64,000 bases of DNA from Bacteroidota bacterium (GCA_023428695.1 JAEYWY010000026.1:1-64000), one strand, 5' to 3'; shown: positions 42,413-51,632, counted from the stretch's first letter. The notes: generated by a model not told the origin, from the letters alone. Program-made: numbers and translations.

Positions 42413-42628
42413 ATGGCATCACAAACGCTTCGCGATCCGCATCAAAAGGAATATTATCAGCAACGCGCAAAAGCCCTGGCGCTGCCAAACGCAAATACCG
42501 CTGCCCTACAGGCATACCTGCGATATGTAAACTCGCTCAATAAAAAAAGTTCTGCATCGTACGCTGCCTCAACGGATCATATACACGATCATAGTGGGTA
42601 CCCCGACAAGAGCGGGCAAACATACTGA
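42413..42628 (+). CDS. Hypothetical 71-residue protein, doubtful
   Basis: Frame from ATG 42413 (MASQTLRDPHQKEYYQQRAK, then ALALPNANTAALQAYLRYVN) to a TGA at 42628. The middle could form amphipathic helices, while the end is Ser/His/Asp-rich. The frame remains open about 100 bases upstream without another start. No family was recognised and no promoter was seen. It is convergent with the aminopeptidase gene. It could be a genuine orphan gene or chance. Confidence 0.25.
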   Translation: MASQTLRDPHQKEYYQQRAKALALPNANTAALQAYLRYVNSLNKKSSASYAASTDHIHDHSGYPDKSGQTY

Positions 42629-42634
42629 GGGAAA

Positions 42635-44494
42635 TTACTTTAACATCTTGTCAAACGTATTCGTCGCAACAAAATGATAGTTCGGCCGGGCCTTTGCATA
42701 AATATCGCGGGCGCGCTTCAGTCCCTCCGGAGTTTTCGCCAACTCGGCATATACGGGAACGAGAAACTTTCTCCGCCCTGTTGAGACGAGGAATGTTTCC
42801 AGCTTCGCATAGGCGGGTACGTACTGATTGCGCACAGCCAGTACCAGCCATTGAGTGAGTATCTCAGCATTCTCCGATGCCGTAAAATCCCCGAGCTCAT
42901 CAAGGCTGCGCATCTGCCCGATAGAAAGTGTGGGCGGAACATTCTTCAGGAAATGCAGCCATTCATGTGTCGACCACGAATCCGTAACGGGGAATGAATG
43001 AGTCGGATTATCCTGCCAGCTTTTGATCACTCTTTCAACCTCTGTAAATCTTTCCGTAGAAGGAACAGGATGGTTCTGAGGCAAGCCCTCCGTAAAGATC
43101 CACGCGGAAAGGTCACTATCCGGAATGGTTATCTTGAAACGTTCTCTGTAGAAACTCTTGATGAACCCAATGAAGTCATCCGTATTCACCGACGTGAACG
43201 CCTGTCCTGAGAAGTAGGCCGTGAGAAACTGATCAAACTTGTCGCGTCCGTAATCCTCTTCAAGATTGCGCAGGAAAAAGTATCCCTTGTTGTACGCAAT
43301 ATCCGTAACTCCATCATCGGGGTTTCGGCCATCCAGTGCGAGTTTAAGTTTTGTGTCCTGAGGAAGCCCCTGTTGTTCCAGGTCTGTTATCGTTTCCTTC
43401 AAATCCTGAAGTGCAAGACTTGCAAGCATCTCTGAATAGCCCTTTCCGTAAAGCGCTTCCATGATACGGTGTTCGAAATAGACAGTAAAGCCTTCATTTA
43501 ACCAGAAGTCGTTCCACGTTGCGTTCGTTACCAGGTTACCGGACCAGCTATGCGCAAGTTCGTGCGCAATCAGCGAGGTTAGTGAACGATCGCCTGAAAG
43601 AATAGTCGGTGTCGCAAAAGTAAGGCGCGGGTTTTCCATTCCTCCGAACGGGAAACTGGGGGGTAGCACCAGCACGTCATAGCGTTCCCATTGATACGGA
43701 CCGTAAAGCGCCTCTGCAGCCGCAATCATTTTTTCAAGATCGGCGAACTCCCACGCAGCCTTGCCCACCATTGACGGCTCCGCATAAATTCCTGCACGCG
43801 AACTTATTTCCTGAAACTGAAGATTACCGGCGGCGAGCGCAAGGAGATATGACGGGATAGGTTGATCCATCTTAAACGCATACGCTCCCGAATCATTCCG
43901 TGTAAACGGATTCTCGGCACTCATCAAAACAAGCAACTCTTTCGGGCCACTCACCTCGGCATCGTACGTGAACCGTATACCGGGAGAGTCCTGACACGGG
44001 ACCCAGCTTCTCGCCAGAATTGCCTGTGATTGTGTGAAGAGAAACGGATGTTGCTTGTCCGCAGTCTGCGGCGGCTCAAGCCATTGTAATGCCTCCGCCG
44101 AAGGACTGGTCGAATACGTAATGGCTATGCGCTTACTGTCCGGTCCAATCGCAACTGACAATGGCGTTCCGAGAATCTCATCGCGTTTCCCTAACTCGAA
44201 GTCGGTCGTAGGTTTGTCATCCACGGAAACAGTCTCGATAACGAGATCCTTTGTGTCGAGGATGATGACATTAGCGTCGCTGAATTGTTCAATCTCCCAT
44301 GTCGCCGTCGCATGGATCGTTCGCTTTTCAAAATCGAGGTGTGCTTTCCAATGCAGGTGTGTGACTCGGGCGTCGACGGGACGCGAATAGGAATGTGGGT
44401 CCTGAGGCATTTGCATAACTTTATCACTGGCGGGCTTGCAACCTCCCCATATTCCGGTCAGAAAAATTGCAAAGGCGCCGATTCGTTTGTTCAT
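42635..44494 (-). CDS. M1-family aminopeptidase lipoprotein (leukotriene A4 hydrolase-like)
   Basis: 619 residues from the ATG at 44494 (MNKRIGAFAIFLTG). The lipobox IWGGCKP marks it as a lipoprotein. The M1 features are classical and differ from the two tandem copies at 29-33 kb: substrate motif FGGMENPRLTFATP, zinc site LIAHELAHSWSGNLVTN and Glu ligand in NDFWLNEGFTVYFE. The C-terminal helical domain matches the LTA4 hydrolase/aminopeptidase B group, which cleaves N-terminal residues. A -7 element TAAGTTTG (44514-44507 on the minus strand) lies just upstream of the ATG. The five-residue longer start at 44509 falls inside that element and is rejected. Confidence 0.93.
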   Translation of the reverse strand: MNKRIGAFAIFLTGIWGGCKPASDKVMQMPQDPHSYSRPVDARVTHLHWKAHLDFEKRTIHATATWEIEQFSDANVIILDTKDLVIETVSVDDKPTTDFELGKRDEILGTPLSVAIGPDSKRIAITYSTSPSAEALQWLEPPQTADKQHPFLFTQSQAILARSWVPCQDSPGIRFTYDAEVSGPKELLVLMSAENPFTRNDSGAYAFKMDQPIPSYLLALAAGNLQFQEISSRAGIYAEPSMVGKAAWEFADLEKMIAAAEALYGPYQWERYDVLVLPPSFPFGGMENPRLTFATPTILSGDRSLTSLIAHELAHSWSGNLVTNATWNDFWLNEGFTVYFEHRIMEALYGKGYSEMLASLALQDLKETITDLEQQGLPQDTKLKLALDGRNPDDGVTDIAYNKGYFFLRNLEEDYGRDKFDQFLTAYFSGQAFTSVNTDDFIGFIKSFYRERFKITIPDSDLSAWIFTEGLPQNHPVPSTERFTEVERVIKSWQDNPTHSFPVTDSWSTHEWLHFLKNVPPTLSIGQMRSLDELGDFTASENAEILTQWLVLAVRNQYVPAYAKLETFLVSTGRRKFLVPVYAELAKTPEGLKRARDIYAKARPNYHFVATNTFDKMLK

Positions 44495-44544
44495 GCCGCA
44501 AGAACGCAAACTTAGACGCGCCTTTCAACGGGACCGTAATAAAT

Positions 44545-44571
44545 AAAAAAGGGGCCGTATAAGACCCCTTT
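44545..44571 (-). terminator. Intrinsic terminator of the His-rich protein gene
   Basis: AAAGGGG (44548-44554) pairs with CCCCTTT (44565-44571). On the minus strand the stem is followed by TTTTTTATTTATT, a good U tract. It lies 20 bases after the stop at 44592. Confidence 0.85.
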
Positions 44572-44591
44572 AATTTTGATAGTTTGCCGAA

Positions 44592-45077
44592 TTATCTCCT
44601 AACATAAACGCCTGCGAATATCGGTCGGCCGTGCTCAAGGTATCCGACAAAGTCATCGGCATAATAGTCTACGGCCACGGAATTTACCCTTCGCATATCA
44701 ACACGGTGAAACGCTACCGGTAGTGATGCACTAATGGTCCAGTTCCGGCCACTGTATGAGAAGTATACATTCCTCTGCACATCGTGATAAACACCGTAAT
44801 CAGAATAATAGACGTAGCGAGGTCTTTCATGTCGATGTGTAGCAACATGGTGGACACAATCGTGTCTATGCTGATGCGCGTAAACGGGTCGCACGACGCG
44901 TGCGTGATGATGATGGGGGTCACGATCATGATGATGCCGATCGTGAACATAGGTATGTTTGTCGTGTCCCTTTCCTTTGTTATTTCCTTTTCCACGACCC
45001 TGGGCCTGCGCCTGCATTGTGAACGCCCCCACTATCATCAGTATGATCATGAGTGAGAAGATGTTAACCTTTTTCAT
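44592..45077 (-). CDS. Exported His-rich protein of unknown function
   Basis: 161 residues with signal peptide MKKVNIFSLMIILMIVGAFT ending near MQAQAQ. Residues 25-85 are very rich in His (about 17 of 60) with Lys/Gly repeats at the start (GRGKGNNKGKGHDKH), suggesting metal binding. The second half, YSDYGVYHDVQRNVYFSYSG then WTISASLPVAF, resembles a small domain found repeatedly in Bacteroidota exported proteins (Tyr-rich, ending WxxxxxLP). Function is unknown; periplasmic metal buffering is one guess. Single gene with its own terminator. Confidence 0.65.
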   Translation of the reverse strand: MKKVNIFSLMIILMIVGAFTMQAQAQGRGKGNNKGKGHDKHTYVHDRHHHDRDPHHHHARVVRPVYAHQHRHDCVHHVATHRHERPRYVYYSDYGVYHDVQRNVYFSYSGRNWTISASLPVAFHRVDMRRVNSVAVDYYADDFVGYLEHGRPIFAGVYVRR

Positions 45078-45186
45078 AAGCCATCATTTTTGGTTTCGGA
45101 TTTTACTCCTTGACCAGACGTGTGGCAAACCGAATGCCATGTTTTTGAACAAGCCTTTTTTGTGGGTTTTTCACATGAATTCAAGG

Positions 45187-45223
45187 CTTCCGTGGCTTCT
45201 CTGCTTTCTATGTATTCTGTGTG
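45187..45223 (+). repeat. CTCTGTG-type dispersed repeat, copy 1
   Basis: CTTCCGTGGCTTCTCTG followed by TATGTATTCTGTGTGAAT-like sequence with a period of about eight bases. It matches the minus strand of the element at 56472-56526 (17 of 21 bases in the best block). It lies in the 187-base gap before the His-rich gene, and an inverted GGCTTCT/AGAAGCC pair flanks it (45194-45200, 45245-45260 region). Confidence 0.45.
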
Positions 45224-45264
45224 AATAAATGCCAGGGACTCACAGAAGCCGGAAAAAAACAGAC

Positions 45265-46431
45265 CTATTGGTAGACGAACTCACCGGATTCGCTGCGAAT
45301 TGTAACCTTCTTCGTTGCTGATGATTCTACTCTCCCAATGACCTGTGCGTCGATGTTGAAAGCGCGCGCGATACGGATTACCTGATCAGCGTATTTTTCG
45401 GGCAGATATAGTTCAAGGCGATGCCCCATGTTGAAGACCTTGTACATCTCTTTCCAATCAGTGCCACTCTGTTCCTGTATAAGCCGGAACAAAGGCGGGA
45501 CCGGGAACAGATTATCTTTTACAACGTGAAGGTTATCGATGAAGTGCATCACCTTCGTTTGTGCGCCGCCACTACAATGAACGATGCCGTGAATGTGTTG
45601 GCGCATTTCATTCAGCACCTGGATCATTACCGGCGCGTACGTACGTGTTGGCGAAAGAACAAGTTTGCCCGCATCAACTTCAACGCCCGGTACCGGCTGC
45701 GTAACATTGATGTTCCCGCTGTAGACAAGCTCTGGTGACGTAGCGTTGTCATAGGTTTCTGGATATTTGCTCGCGTATTGCTTCATGAACACATCGTGAC
45801 GTGCCGAAGTAAGACCATTACTTCCCATGCCTCCATTGTATTCGGGTTCGTACGTTGCCTTTCCATATGATGCCAGTCCCACGATTACATCGCCGGCACT
45901 GATTCTGTTGTTATCGATGACGTCAGCGCGTTTCATCCGCGTTACAACTGTGCTGTCGACGATCACTGTTTTCACAAGGTCACCAACATCCGCAGTTTCG
46001 CCACCTGTGCTCATGATATTGAGACCATGCTTGCGAAGCATTTCCAATACTTCTTCTGTACCGTTAATCAATGCTGCGATTACTTCGCCGGGGATCAGAT
46101 TTTTATTTCGGCCAATGGTTGACGAGAGCAATATGTTTCCGGTAGCTCCTACACAGAGGAGATCGTCAACATTCATGATGATCGCATCTTGTGCTATTCC
46201 TTTCCACACAGACAGGTCGCCGGTCTCGCGCCAATAGATGTACGCCAGCGATGATTTTGTGCCGGCGCCATCGGCGTGCATTACGATGCAGTGTTCAGGA
46301 TCGCCGGTAAGGTGGTCCGGAACAATTTTACAGAACGCCTTGGGAAATAATCCTTTATCGATTTTGCTTATGGCCTGATGCACATCTTCCTTGGAAGCAG
46401 ATACACCACGCTTGTTATACCGGTCTGACAC
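45265..46431 (-). CDS. purM: Phosphoribosylformylglycinamidine cyclo-ligase (AIR synthetase)
   Basis: Fifth step of purine synthesis, FGAM to AIR with ATP. About 388 residues of the Bacteroidota type: SDRYNKRGVSASKEDVHQAI, MHADGAGTKSSLAYIYW, DDLLCVGATGNILLSSTIGRN, STGGETADVGDLV and HCSGGAQTKV are clear PurM motifs. Two non-ATG starts are possible: GTG at 46431, giving the family N-terminus SDRYNKRGVSA, and TTG at 46452, seven residues longer. GTG is preferred by similarity. It follows the SpoU methyltransferase gene with a short gap, probably one transcript. Confidence 0.92.
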   Translation of the reverse strand: MSDRYNKRGVSASKEDVHQAISKIDKGLFPKAFCKIVPDHLTGDPEHCIVMHADGAGTKSSLAYIYWRETGDLSVWKGIAQDAIIMNVDDLLCVGATGNILLSSTIGRNKNLIPGEVIAALINGTEEVLEMLRKHGLNIMSTGGETADVGDLVKTVIVDSTVVTRMKRADVIDNNRISAGDVIVGLASYGKATYEPEYNGGMGSNGLTSARHDVFMKQYASKYPETYDNATSPELVYSGNINVTQPVPGVEVDAGKLVLSPTRTYAPVMIQVLNEMRQHIHGIVHCSGGAQTKVMHFIDNLHVVKDNLFPVPPLFRLIQEQSGTDWKEMYKVFNMGHRLELYLPEKYADQVIRIARAFNIDAQVIGRVESSATKKVTIRSESGEFVYQ

Positions 46432-46480
46432 GTTTCGCTGTTTTTGCTGCAAAGGTTGTAATTTTTTCCGAGAGCGCGAA

Positions 46481-47017
46481 TTATGGATTCAATCTCACGC
46501 TATTGAAAAAGTGCCACACCACAATGCCCAGGCAGACCGATACATTCAGTGAATGTTTCGATCCCATTTGCGGGATTTCAATCGCCGTATCCGAAAGGTC
46601 GATGACAGCTTCGGTGACACCGTTTACTTCATTACCGAAGACAAGTGCGTAGCGTTTTGCTGACTCCGGAGAAAACGTGTTCAGTGGGACGCTTTCGTCG
46701 GTTTGTTCGACGGAGGCGATCACATATCCTTCGTGTTTCAGCTTCCTCACGAGGTCCCCGGGATCTGACACATACTCCCAGGGCACCGACTCGGTCGCAC
46801 CCAGCGCGGTTTTCTGAATTTCGCGATTTGGAGGAGTTCCCGTAATGCCCGTCAGGTAAATCTTTTCCACCCGAAAGGCATCGGCCGTGCGAAAGGCAGA
46901 ACCAACGTTGTGAAGACTACGCACATTATCAAGAACAATGACAACGGGAATCTTCCCCACCTCCTTGTATTCCCCGGGAGTGATACGACCCAATTCTTCG
47001 AGTTTGAGTTTTTTCAT
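46481..47017 (-). CDS. SpoU/TrmH-family RNA 2'-O-methyltransferase
   Basis: 178 residues with the SPOUT knot motifs: VVIVLDNVRSLHNVGSAFRTADAF (motif 1), YALVFGNEVNGV (motif 2) and IEIPQMGSKHSLNVSVCLGI (motif 3). It lacks an N-terminal substrate-binding domain, which puts it with the short TrmL/TrmH-like tRNA or rRNA methyltransferases; the target nucleotide cannot be told. A -7-like TATGTTTG lies at 47029-47022 on the minus strand, just before the ATG. Likely co-transcribed with purM. Confidence 0.9.
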   Translation of the reverse strand: MKKLKLEELGRITPGEYKEVGKIPVVIVLDNVRSLHNVGSAFRTADAFRVEKIYLTGITGTPPNREIQKTALGATESVPWEYVSDPGDLVRKLKHEGYVIASVEQTDESVPLNTFSPESAKRYALVFGNEVNGVTEAVIDLSDTAIEIPQMGSKHSLNVSVCLGIVVWHFFNSVRLNP

Positions 47018-47071
47018 GCCGCAAACATAAAACTAATTAAGTTTTCCCGTGATAATCAGCATATTGATGTC

Positions 47072-47719
47072 ATGATAAAACTACTCGCGGCTGCGATAGT
47101 ATTCCTGGCATTCGAGGTTACGGCGCAAGATCCCTGGAAGGATGTTTATTCCCGCAAAAGCTGGGCAGAACGAGATACCTGGCAGCGACCTCAGGAGATC
47201 GTCGCATTCCTCAAGCTTCATGCACGCAGTGTTGTCGCAGACATCGGCTGCCACGAGGGATACTTTTCAATGAAGCTTGCAAAGCGCGCCGGCACCGTAT
47301 ACGCGGTGGATATCTCGGAGCGAAAACTTGACAAGTTGAAGGCAATCGCCGCTGAACACAAAGTCGACAACGTGGAGGCTATCCTCGGCGAAGCGGGAGA
47401 CCCGCGTTTGCCCGCGCCGGTAGACGCAATCCTAATCGTTGACACTTTTCATGAAATCGAAAATCCAATTCCTTTTCTTAAGAGAGTTCTTTCATACATG
47501 AAATCCGGTGGAAGAATTGTAATCTGCGAACCTATTGCTGACGAGCGACGGGGCGCAGAACGATACGAGCAGTCCCGCAGGCACGAACTTGAATCCAGAT
47601 ATGCCATCCACGACTTGAAATCGGCTGGATTCCGTATCGTTGCAACACATGAAAATTTTGTCGACAGGACAAATATCAAGGGTGACCGGATGTGGGTGAT
47701 TGTCGCGGAAAAACCGTAA
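47072..47719 (+). CDS. Exported SAM-dependent methyltransferase-like protein
   Basis: From the ATG at 47072, 215 residues with an apparent signal peptide (MIKLLAAAIVFLAFEVTAQ). The mature part is a class I methyltransferase fold: VVADIGCHEGYFSMKLA (SAM loop), VYAVDISERKLDKL, AILIVDTFHEIENP and GGRIVICEP. A signal peptide on a SAM-dependent enzyme is odd because SAM is cytoplasmic, yet such genes are frequent in Bacteroidota. An in-frame start 54 codons upstream would remove the signal peptide, but it crosses the divergent trmH gene. Substrate unknown. Confidence 0.8.
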   Translation: MIKLLAAAIVFLAFEVTAQDPWKDVYSRKSWAERDTWQRPQEIVAFLKLHARSVVADIGCHEGYFSMKLAKRAGTVYAVDISERKLDKLKAIAAEHKVDNVEAILGEAGDPRLPAPVDAILIVDTFHEIENPIPFLKRVLSYMKSGGRIVICEPIADERRGAERYEQSRRHELESRYAIHDLKSAGFRIVATHENFVDRTNIKGDRMWVIVAEKP

Positions 47720-47799
47720 AAACAGCCTTCAACGTCTAAAGATTTTTTCCTTTGTTGCAACCTGCCCGGAGCACGGGAGAGTTTTTATATTTGTTGATT

Positions 47800-50409
47800 A
47801 TGGCTGAAGCGAAGACGACCAGCGAGACCCCGTTGATGAAACAGTATAACGCCATCAAGGCGAAGTACCCCGGCGCACTCCTTCTTTTCCGGGTTGGCGA
47901 TTTTTATGAAACCTTTGGCAGGGATGCGGTGGCTGCGAGCAAAGTACTTGACATCGTACTCACAAAACGCGGCGCGGGATCAGCTTCTGAAATCGAGCTT
48001 GCGGGCTTCCCACATCATTCACTCGATACATACCTCCCAAAACTCGTGCGCGCCGGTCACCGGGTTGCGATTTGTGATCAGCTTGAAGATCCAAAGTTCG
48101 TAAAGGGGATCGTCAAACGCGGCGTTACCGAACTTGTCACGCCTGGTCTCGCGTTCAATGACAACGTACTTGAGAAAAAGCAAAACAATTTTCTCGCCAG
48201 CATTTTCGCGGGAAAGAATTCATGGGGTGTTGCGTTCCTCGATGTTTCAACAGGAGAATTCTACGCCGCACAGGGTCAGGAAAATTATGTTCTGAAACTT
48301 GTTCAGGGTTTTTCGCCATCCGAAATAATTTACAGCAAGGCATCGCGGGAGACTTTTGAGAAACAGTTCGCGAATGAATACAGCACCTACGCATTGGATG
48401 AATGGGTGTACGGATTCGACTTCGCATATGACCGTCTGATTAATCAGTTCAAGACCACTACATTAAAAGGATTCGGAATCGAAGACCTCGGAGAAGCAAT
48501 CATTGCCGCCGGAGCAATCATTCATTACCTCGAGGAAACCGAACACAAGGATACTTCCCACATTTCATCGCTTTCGCGGATTGATGAAGAGAAGTTCGTA
48601 TGGCTTGACAAGTTCACGATTCGTAATCTCGAACTGGTCTACAGTCAGCACGACGGTGGTGTGCCCCTGATCGATGTTCTCGATCGGACCGTAACACCGA
48701 TGGGTTCGCGTCAACTTCGAAAGTGGATTATCCTTCCCCTTAAAGACAGGGCCGCTATCGACGAACGCCTTGAAGTAGTCGACGCGTTCTTCAGAGAGCC
48801 CGAGCTTGCCGATGAGTTACTCGAATCGCTGAAGCACATTTCAGATCTTGAACGGCTGATTTCAAAGGTGGCGGTAAACCGGATTAATCCGCGGGAACTA
48901 CTTCAACTGAAGAAGTCTTTGAAGTGCATAGAACCCGTGCGGTCAATTCTTGCAAAACACCCTTCGCGTGTTCTTCAGAAACTTGCGGATCAACTTCATC
49001 CATGTGAGTTTCTCGTTTCAAAAATTGAGGCCGAGTTGCGCGAGGATGTTTCTATCCTTTCCAATCAGGGTGGACTAATAAAACCCGGTATTGACTCAGA
49101 ACTTGATGAACTACAGAAGATCGCGTTTTCCGGAAAGGACTATCTGCTTCAGATTCAAAAGCGCGAAATTGAAAGGACCGGCATCGGGTCACTGAAGATA
49201 TCCTACAATAAAGTATTCGGCTATTATCTCGAAGTAAGCAACGCGAACAAAGACAAAGTCCCGTCCGACTGGATTCGTAAACAAACACTGGTCAACGCGG
49301 AACGCTATATCACCGAAGAGCTGAAAGTTTACGAAGAAAAGATCCTCCATGCCGAGGAGAAACTAGTCGTAATTGAACAACGAATCTTCCAGGCATTGGT
49401 GAATGCAGCGGCAGAATATATCCCTCAGATTCAGCAAAACGCAAAAGTGATCGCACACCTTGACTGTTTGCTTTCATTCGCCTGCGTTGCCCGTGCAAAC
49501 CGGTACGTAAAACCTAAGATTAATGATTCTCTCGTTATTGACGTCAAGGCAGGACGTCACCCTGTAATTGAAAAACAACTTCCTCCGGGTGAGTCGTACA
49601 TTCCGAATGATATCTACCTCGATAGCGAAAAACAGCAGGTGCTTGTAATCACGGGTCCGAACATGGCTGGTAAATCAGCATTGCTGCGTCAAACCGCCTT
49701 GATCGTGCTCCTGGCCCAGATCGGCAGCTTTGTTCCTGCTGATGCGGCGTCTATCGGTATCGTTGACAAGGTTTTCACCCGCGTCGGTGCTTCAGATAAC
49801 CTCTCACGTGGTGAATCGACGTTTATGGTTGAGATGACTGAAACCGCAAGCATCCTCAACAACCTGAGTCATCGCAGTCTTATTCTGATGGACGAGATTG
49901 GGCGGGGAACGAGTACATACGATGGTGTCTCAATCGCGTGGGCAATTGTCGAACACCTGCATAATCATAAGGATTTCAAACCGAAGACGTTGTTCGCGAC
50001 GCATTACCACGAATTAAATCAACTTGAAGAGGATTTGCCGCGTGTGAAAAACTTCAACGTTTCCGTGAAGGAAGTGGGAGACAAGATAATCTTCATGCGC
50101 AAACTCAAACCCGGAGGCAGCGAACACAGTTTCGGTATTCATGTCGCACAAATCGCGGGAATGCCGAACCGCGTTGTGTTCCGCGCGAATGAAATCCTTC
50201 ACTTCCTCGAGAAGGACAAACACAAGAACGAGAATCGGAAGAAGTTGCAGGAGGTCCCGCGACCTATGCCGCAGATGAGTCTGTTCGAAGCAGACCCGCG
50301 TTATAAAGCGATGGAAGAAATGTTGAGCAAGATCGATATCAATACGATCAGCCCTGTGGAGGCTTTGCTTAAGTTGAACGAAGTCCTGACGATACTAAAG
50401 AAGCAGTAA
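47800..50409 (+). CDS. mutS: DNA mismatch repair protein MutS
   Basis: 869-residue mismatch-recognition ATPase. Start MAEAKTTSETPLMKQYNAIK, then the mismatch-binding FRVGDFYETF with the Phe-x-Glu wedge, Walker A TGPNMAGKSALLRQ, LSRGESTFMVEM, Walker B LILMDEIGRGTSTYDG and ATHYHELNQL. C-terminal helix-turn-helix dimerisation segment near FLEKDKHKNENRKK. The ATG at 47800 gives the family start; an upstream in-frame extension to 47752 does not. A TATATTTG -7-like sequence (47786-47793) is so close to the ATG that the transcript would be nearly leaderless if it is used. Confidence 0.97.
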   Translation: MAEAKTTSETPLMKQYNAIKAKYPGALLLFRVGDFYETFGRDAVAASKVLDIVLTKRGAGSASEIELAGFPHHSLDTYLPKLVRAGHRVAICDQLEDPKFVKGIVKRGVTELVTPGLAFNDNVLEKKQNNFLASIFAGKNSWGVAFLDVSTGEFYAAQGQENYVLKLVQGFSPSEIIYSKASRETFEKQFANEYSTYALDEWVYGFDFAYDRLINQFKTTTLKGFGIEDLGEAIIAAGAIIHYLEETEHKDTSHISSLSRIDEEKFVWLDKFTIRNLELVYSQHDGGVPLIDVLDRTVTPMGSRQLRKWIILPLKDRAAIDERLEVVDAFFREPELADELLESLKHISDLERLISKVAVNRINPRELLQLKKSLKCIEPVRSILAKHPSRVLQKLADQLHPCEFLVSKIEAELREDVSILSNQGGLIKPGIDSELDELQKIAFSGKDYLLQIQKREIERTGIGSLKISYNKVFGYYLEVSNANKDKVPSDWIRKQTLVNAERYITEELKVYEEKILHAEEKLVVIEQRIFQALVNAAAEYIPQIQQNAKVIAHLDCLLSFACVARANRYVKPKINDSLVIDVKAGRHPVIEKQLPPGESYIPNDIYLDSEKQQVLVITGPNMAGKSALLRQTALIVLLAQIGSFVPADAASIGIVDKVFTRVGASDNLSRGESTFMVEMTETASILNNLSHRSLILMDEIGRGTSTYDGVSIAWAIVEHLHNHKDFKPKTLFATHYHELNQLEEDLPRVKNFNVSVKEVGDKIIFMRKLKPGGSEHSFGIHVAQIAGMPNRVVFRANEILHFLEKDKHKNENRKKLQEVPRPMPQMSLFEADPRYKAMEEMLSKIDINTISPVEALLKLNEVLTILKKQ

Positions 50410-50417
50410 CACGATAC

Positions 50418-51632
50418 TCAGGTCCGTCTTGCTTTTTTGAATGGCCTTTTGTTCCGGCTTCGGAAACCACTTTTGCTTCTGACTTGCGGCTGATACACCG
50501 GCCCTTCGCCCACGTTCTCCGGAAGGGGCATCTTCTCGATAGTCGTGCCAATCAGCCTTTCGATTGAATGGAACTTACGCTGGTCCTTTTCATTGATAAG
50601 CGTTACTGCAGTACCCGTCGTCTCAGCACGTGCAGTTCGTCCTATTCTGTGGACGTAATCTTCGGGATCGGGCGGAACGTCAAAGTTGATAACGAGGCTG
50701 ATTCCCTCCACGTCGATTCCCCGGGACAACACGTCTGTTCCAATCAGAATATTGACTTGTTTGTTTTTGAATGCCCGAAGGAGTTCTTCGCGCTCCTGCT
50801 GCTCAAGATCGGAATGAAACGCGCGTGCCGGTAAGCCCCCGCGACGAAATGCAGCATCAAGTTTCTTTACAACCTCCTTGGTAGACGCAAAGATGATCAT
50901 GCTGTTCCAGGGGGTCGTTTTCATGATATGTTTTAGCACTTCGCCTTTTTGCGAGTCGTGAACTACATAAGCCTGCTGCACAATTCCGGCAGCCGGTTTT
51001 GCAATAGCTATGCTGATCTCCTTAGGCTCCCGCAATATCTTGTTTGCAAGCGTCCGGATTTTCGGTGGCATAGTCGCCGAGAATAGCAGGGTCTGTCGTT
51101 CTTTCGGCAGATAGTTGATGATCTTGATGATGTCATCGTAGAAGCCCATGTCCAACATCCGGTCAGCTTCATCAAGGATGAGGTGCTGGAGGTGATCAAA
51201 TTTGATTGTTCCCGAAGCTAACAGTGCTATGAGTCGGCCCGGGGTGGCGATCACGATATCGGCACCTTGTTCAAGAGCTTTCTTTTGAACATCCCAGGTT
51301 GCGCCGTCTCCGCCACCGTAGATCGGGATGGAACTGATGCCTGAAAAATAGGCGAAGCCCTCGATCTGCTGATCTATCTGCTGCGCGAGTTCACGGGTGG
51401 GAGCAATTACGAGCGTATTCAGATGACGATGTGGTGCATCAGGTATCCGGTTGATAACGGGAAGTATATATGCAGCTGTCTTGCCTGTGCCCGTTTGGGC
51501 GCATGCAACCACGTCGTGGCCTGCCTGAATGACGGGAATAGCCTGTTCCTGAATAGGGGTGGGTTTGGAGTAACCCATCGCCGAAAGGCCGTCCATAAGG
51601 CTGCTATTGAAGCCAAAATCCTGAAAAGTCAA
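50418..51632 (-). CDS. DEAD-box ATP-dependent RNA helicase (RhlE-like)
   Basis: 404 residues with all helicase motifs in order: Q motif GYSKPTPIQEQAIP, motif I AQTGTGKT, Ia PTRELAQQ, motif II DEAD (LDEADRMLDMGF), motif III SAT, IV IIFASTK, V GTDVLSRGIDV, VI HRIGRTAR, then a basic tail (RSRNKRPFKKARRT). RhlE-type helicases help ribosome assembly and RNA decay, often in the cold. The Q motif requires the start near TTG 51632; no ATG is available upstream. The region just upstream carries a branched inverted repeat. Converges with mutS, 8 bases apart. Confidence 0.94.
   Translation of the reverse strand: MTFQDFGFNSSLMDGLSAMGYSKPTPIQEQAIPVIQAGHDVVACAQTGTGKTAAYILPVINRIPDAPHRHLNTLVIAPTRELAQQIDQQIEGFAYFSGISSIPIYGGGDGATWDVQKKALEQGADIVIATPGRLIALLASGTIKFDHLQHLILDEADRMLDMGFYDDIIKIINYLPKERQTLLFSATMPPKIRTLANKILREPKEISIAIAKPAAGIVQQAYVVHDSQKGEVLKHIMKTTPWNSMIIFASTKEVVKKLDAAFRRGGLPARAFHSDLEQQEREELLRAFKNKQVNILIGTDVLSRGIDVEGISLVINFDVPPDPEDYVHRIGRTARAETTGTAVTLINEKDQRKFHSIERLIGTTIEKMPLPENVGEGPVYQPQVRSKSGFRSRNKRPFKKARRT

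Noticed and set aside
44714..45056. Overlapping frames on both strands of the His-rich gene
   Set aside because: They arise from the repetitive CAC/CAT codons; only the frame with signal peptide and terminator is coherent.
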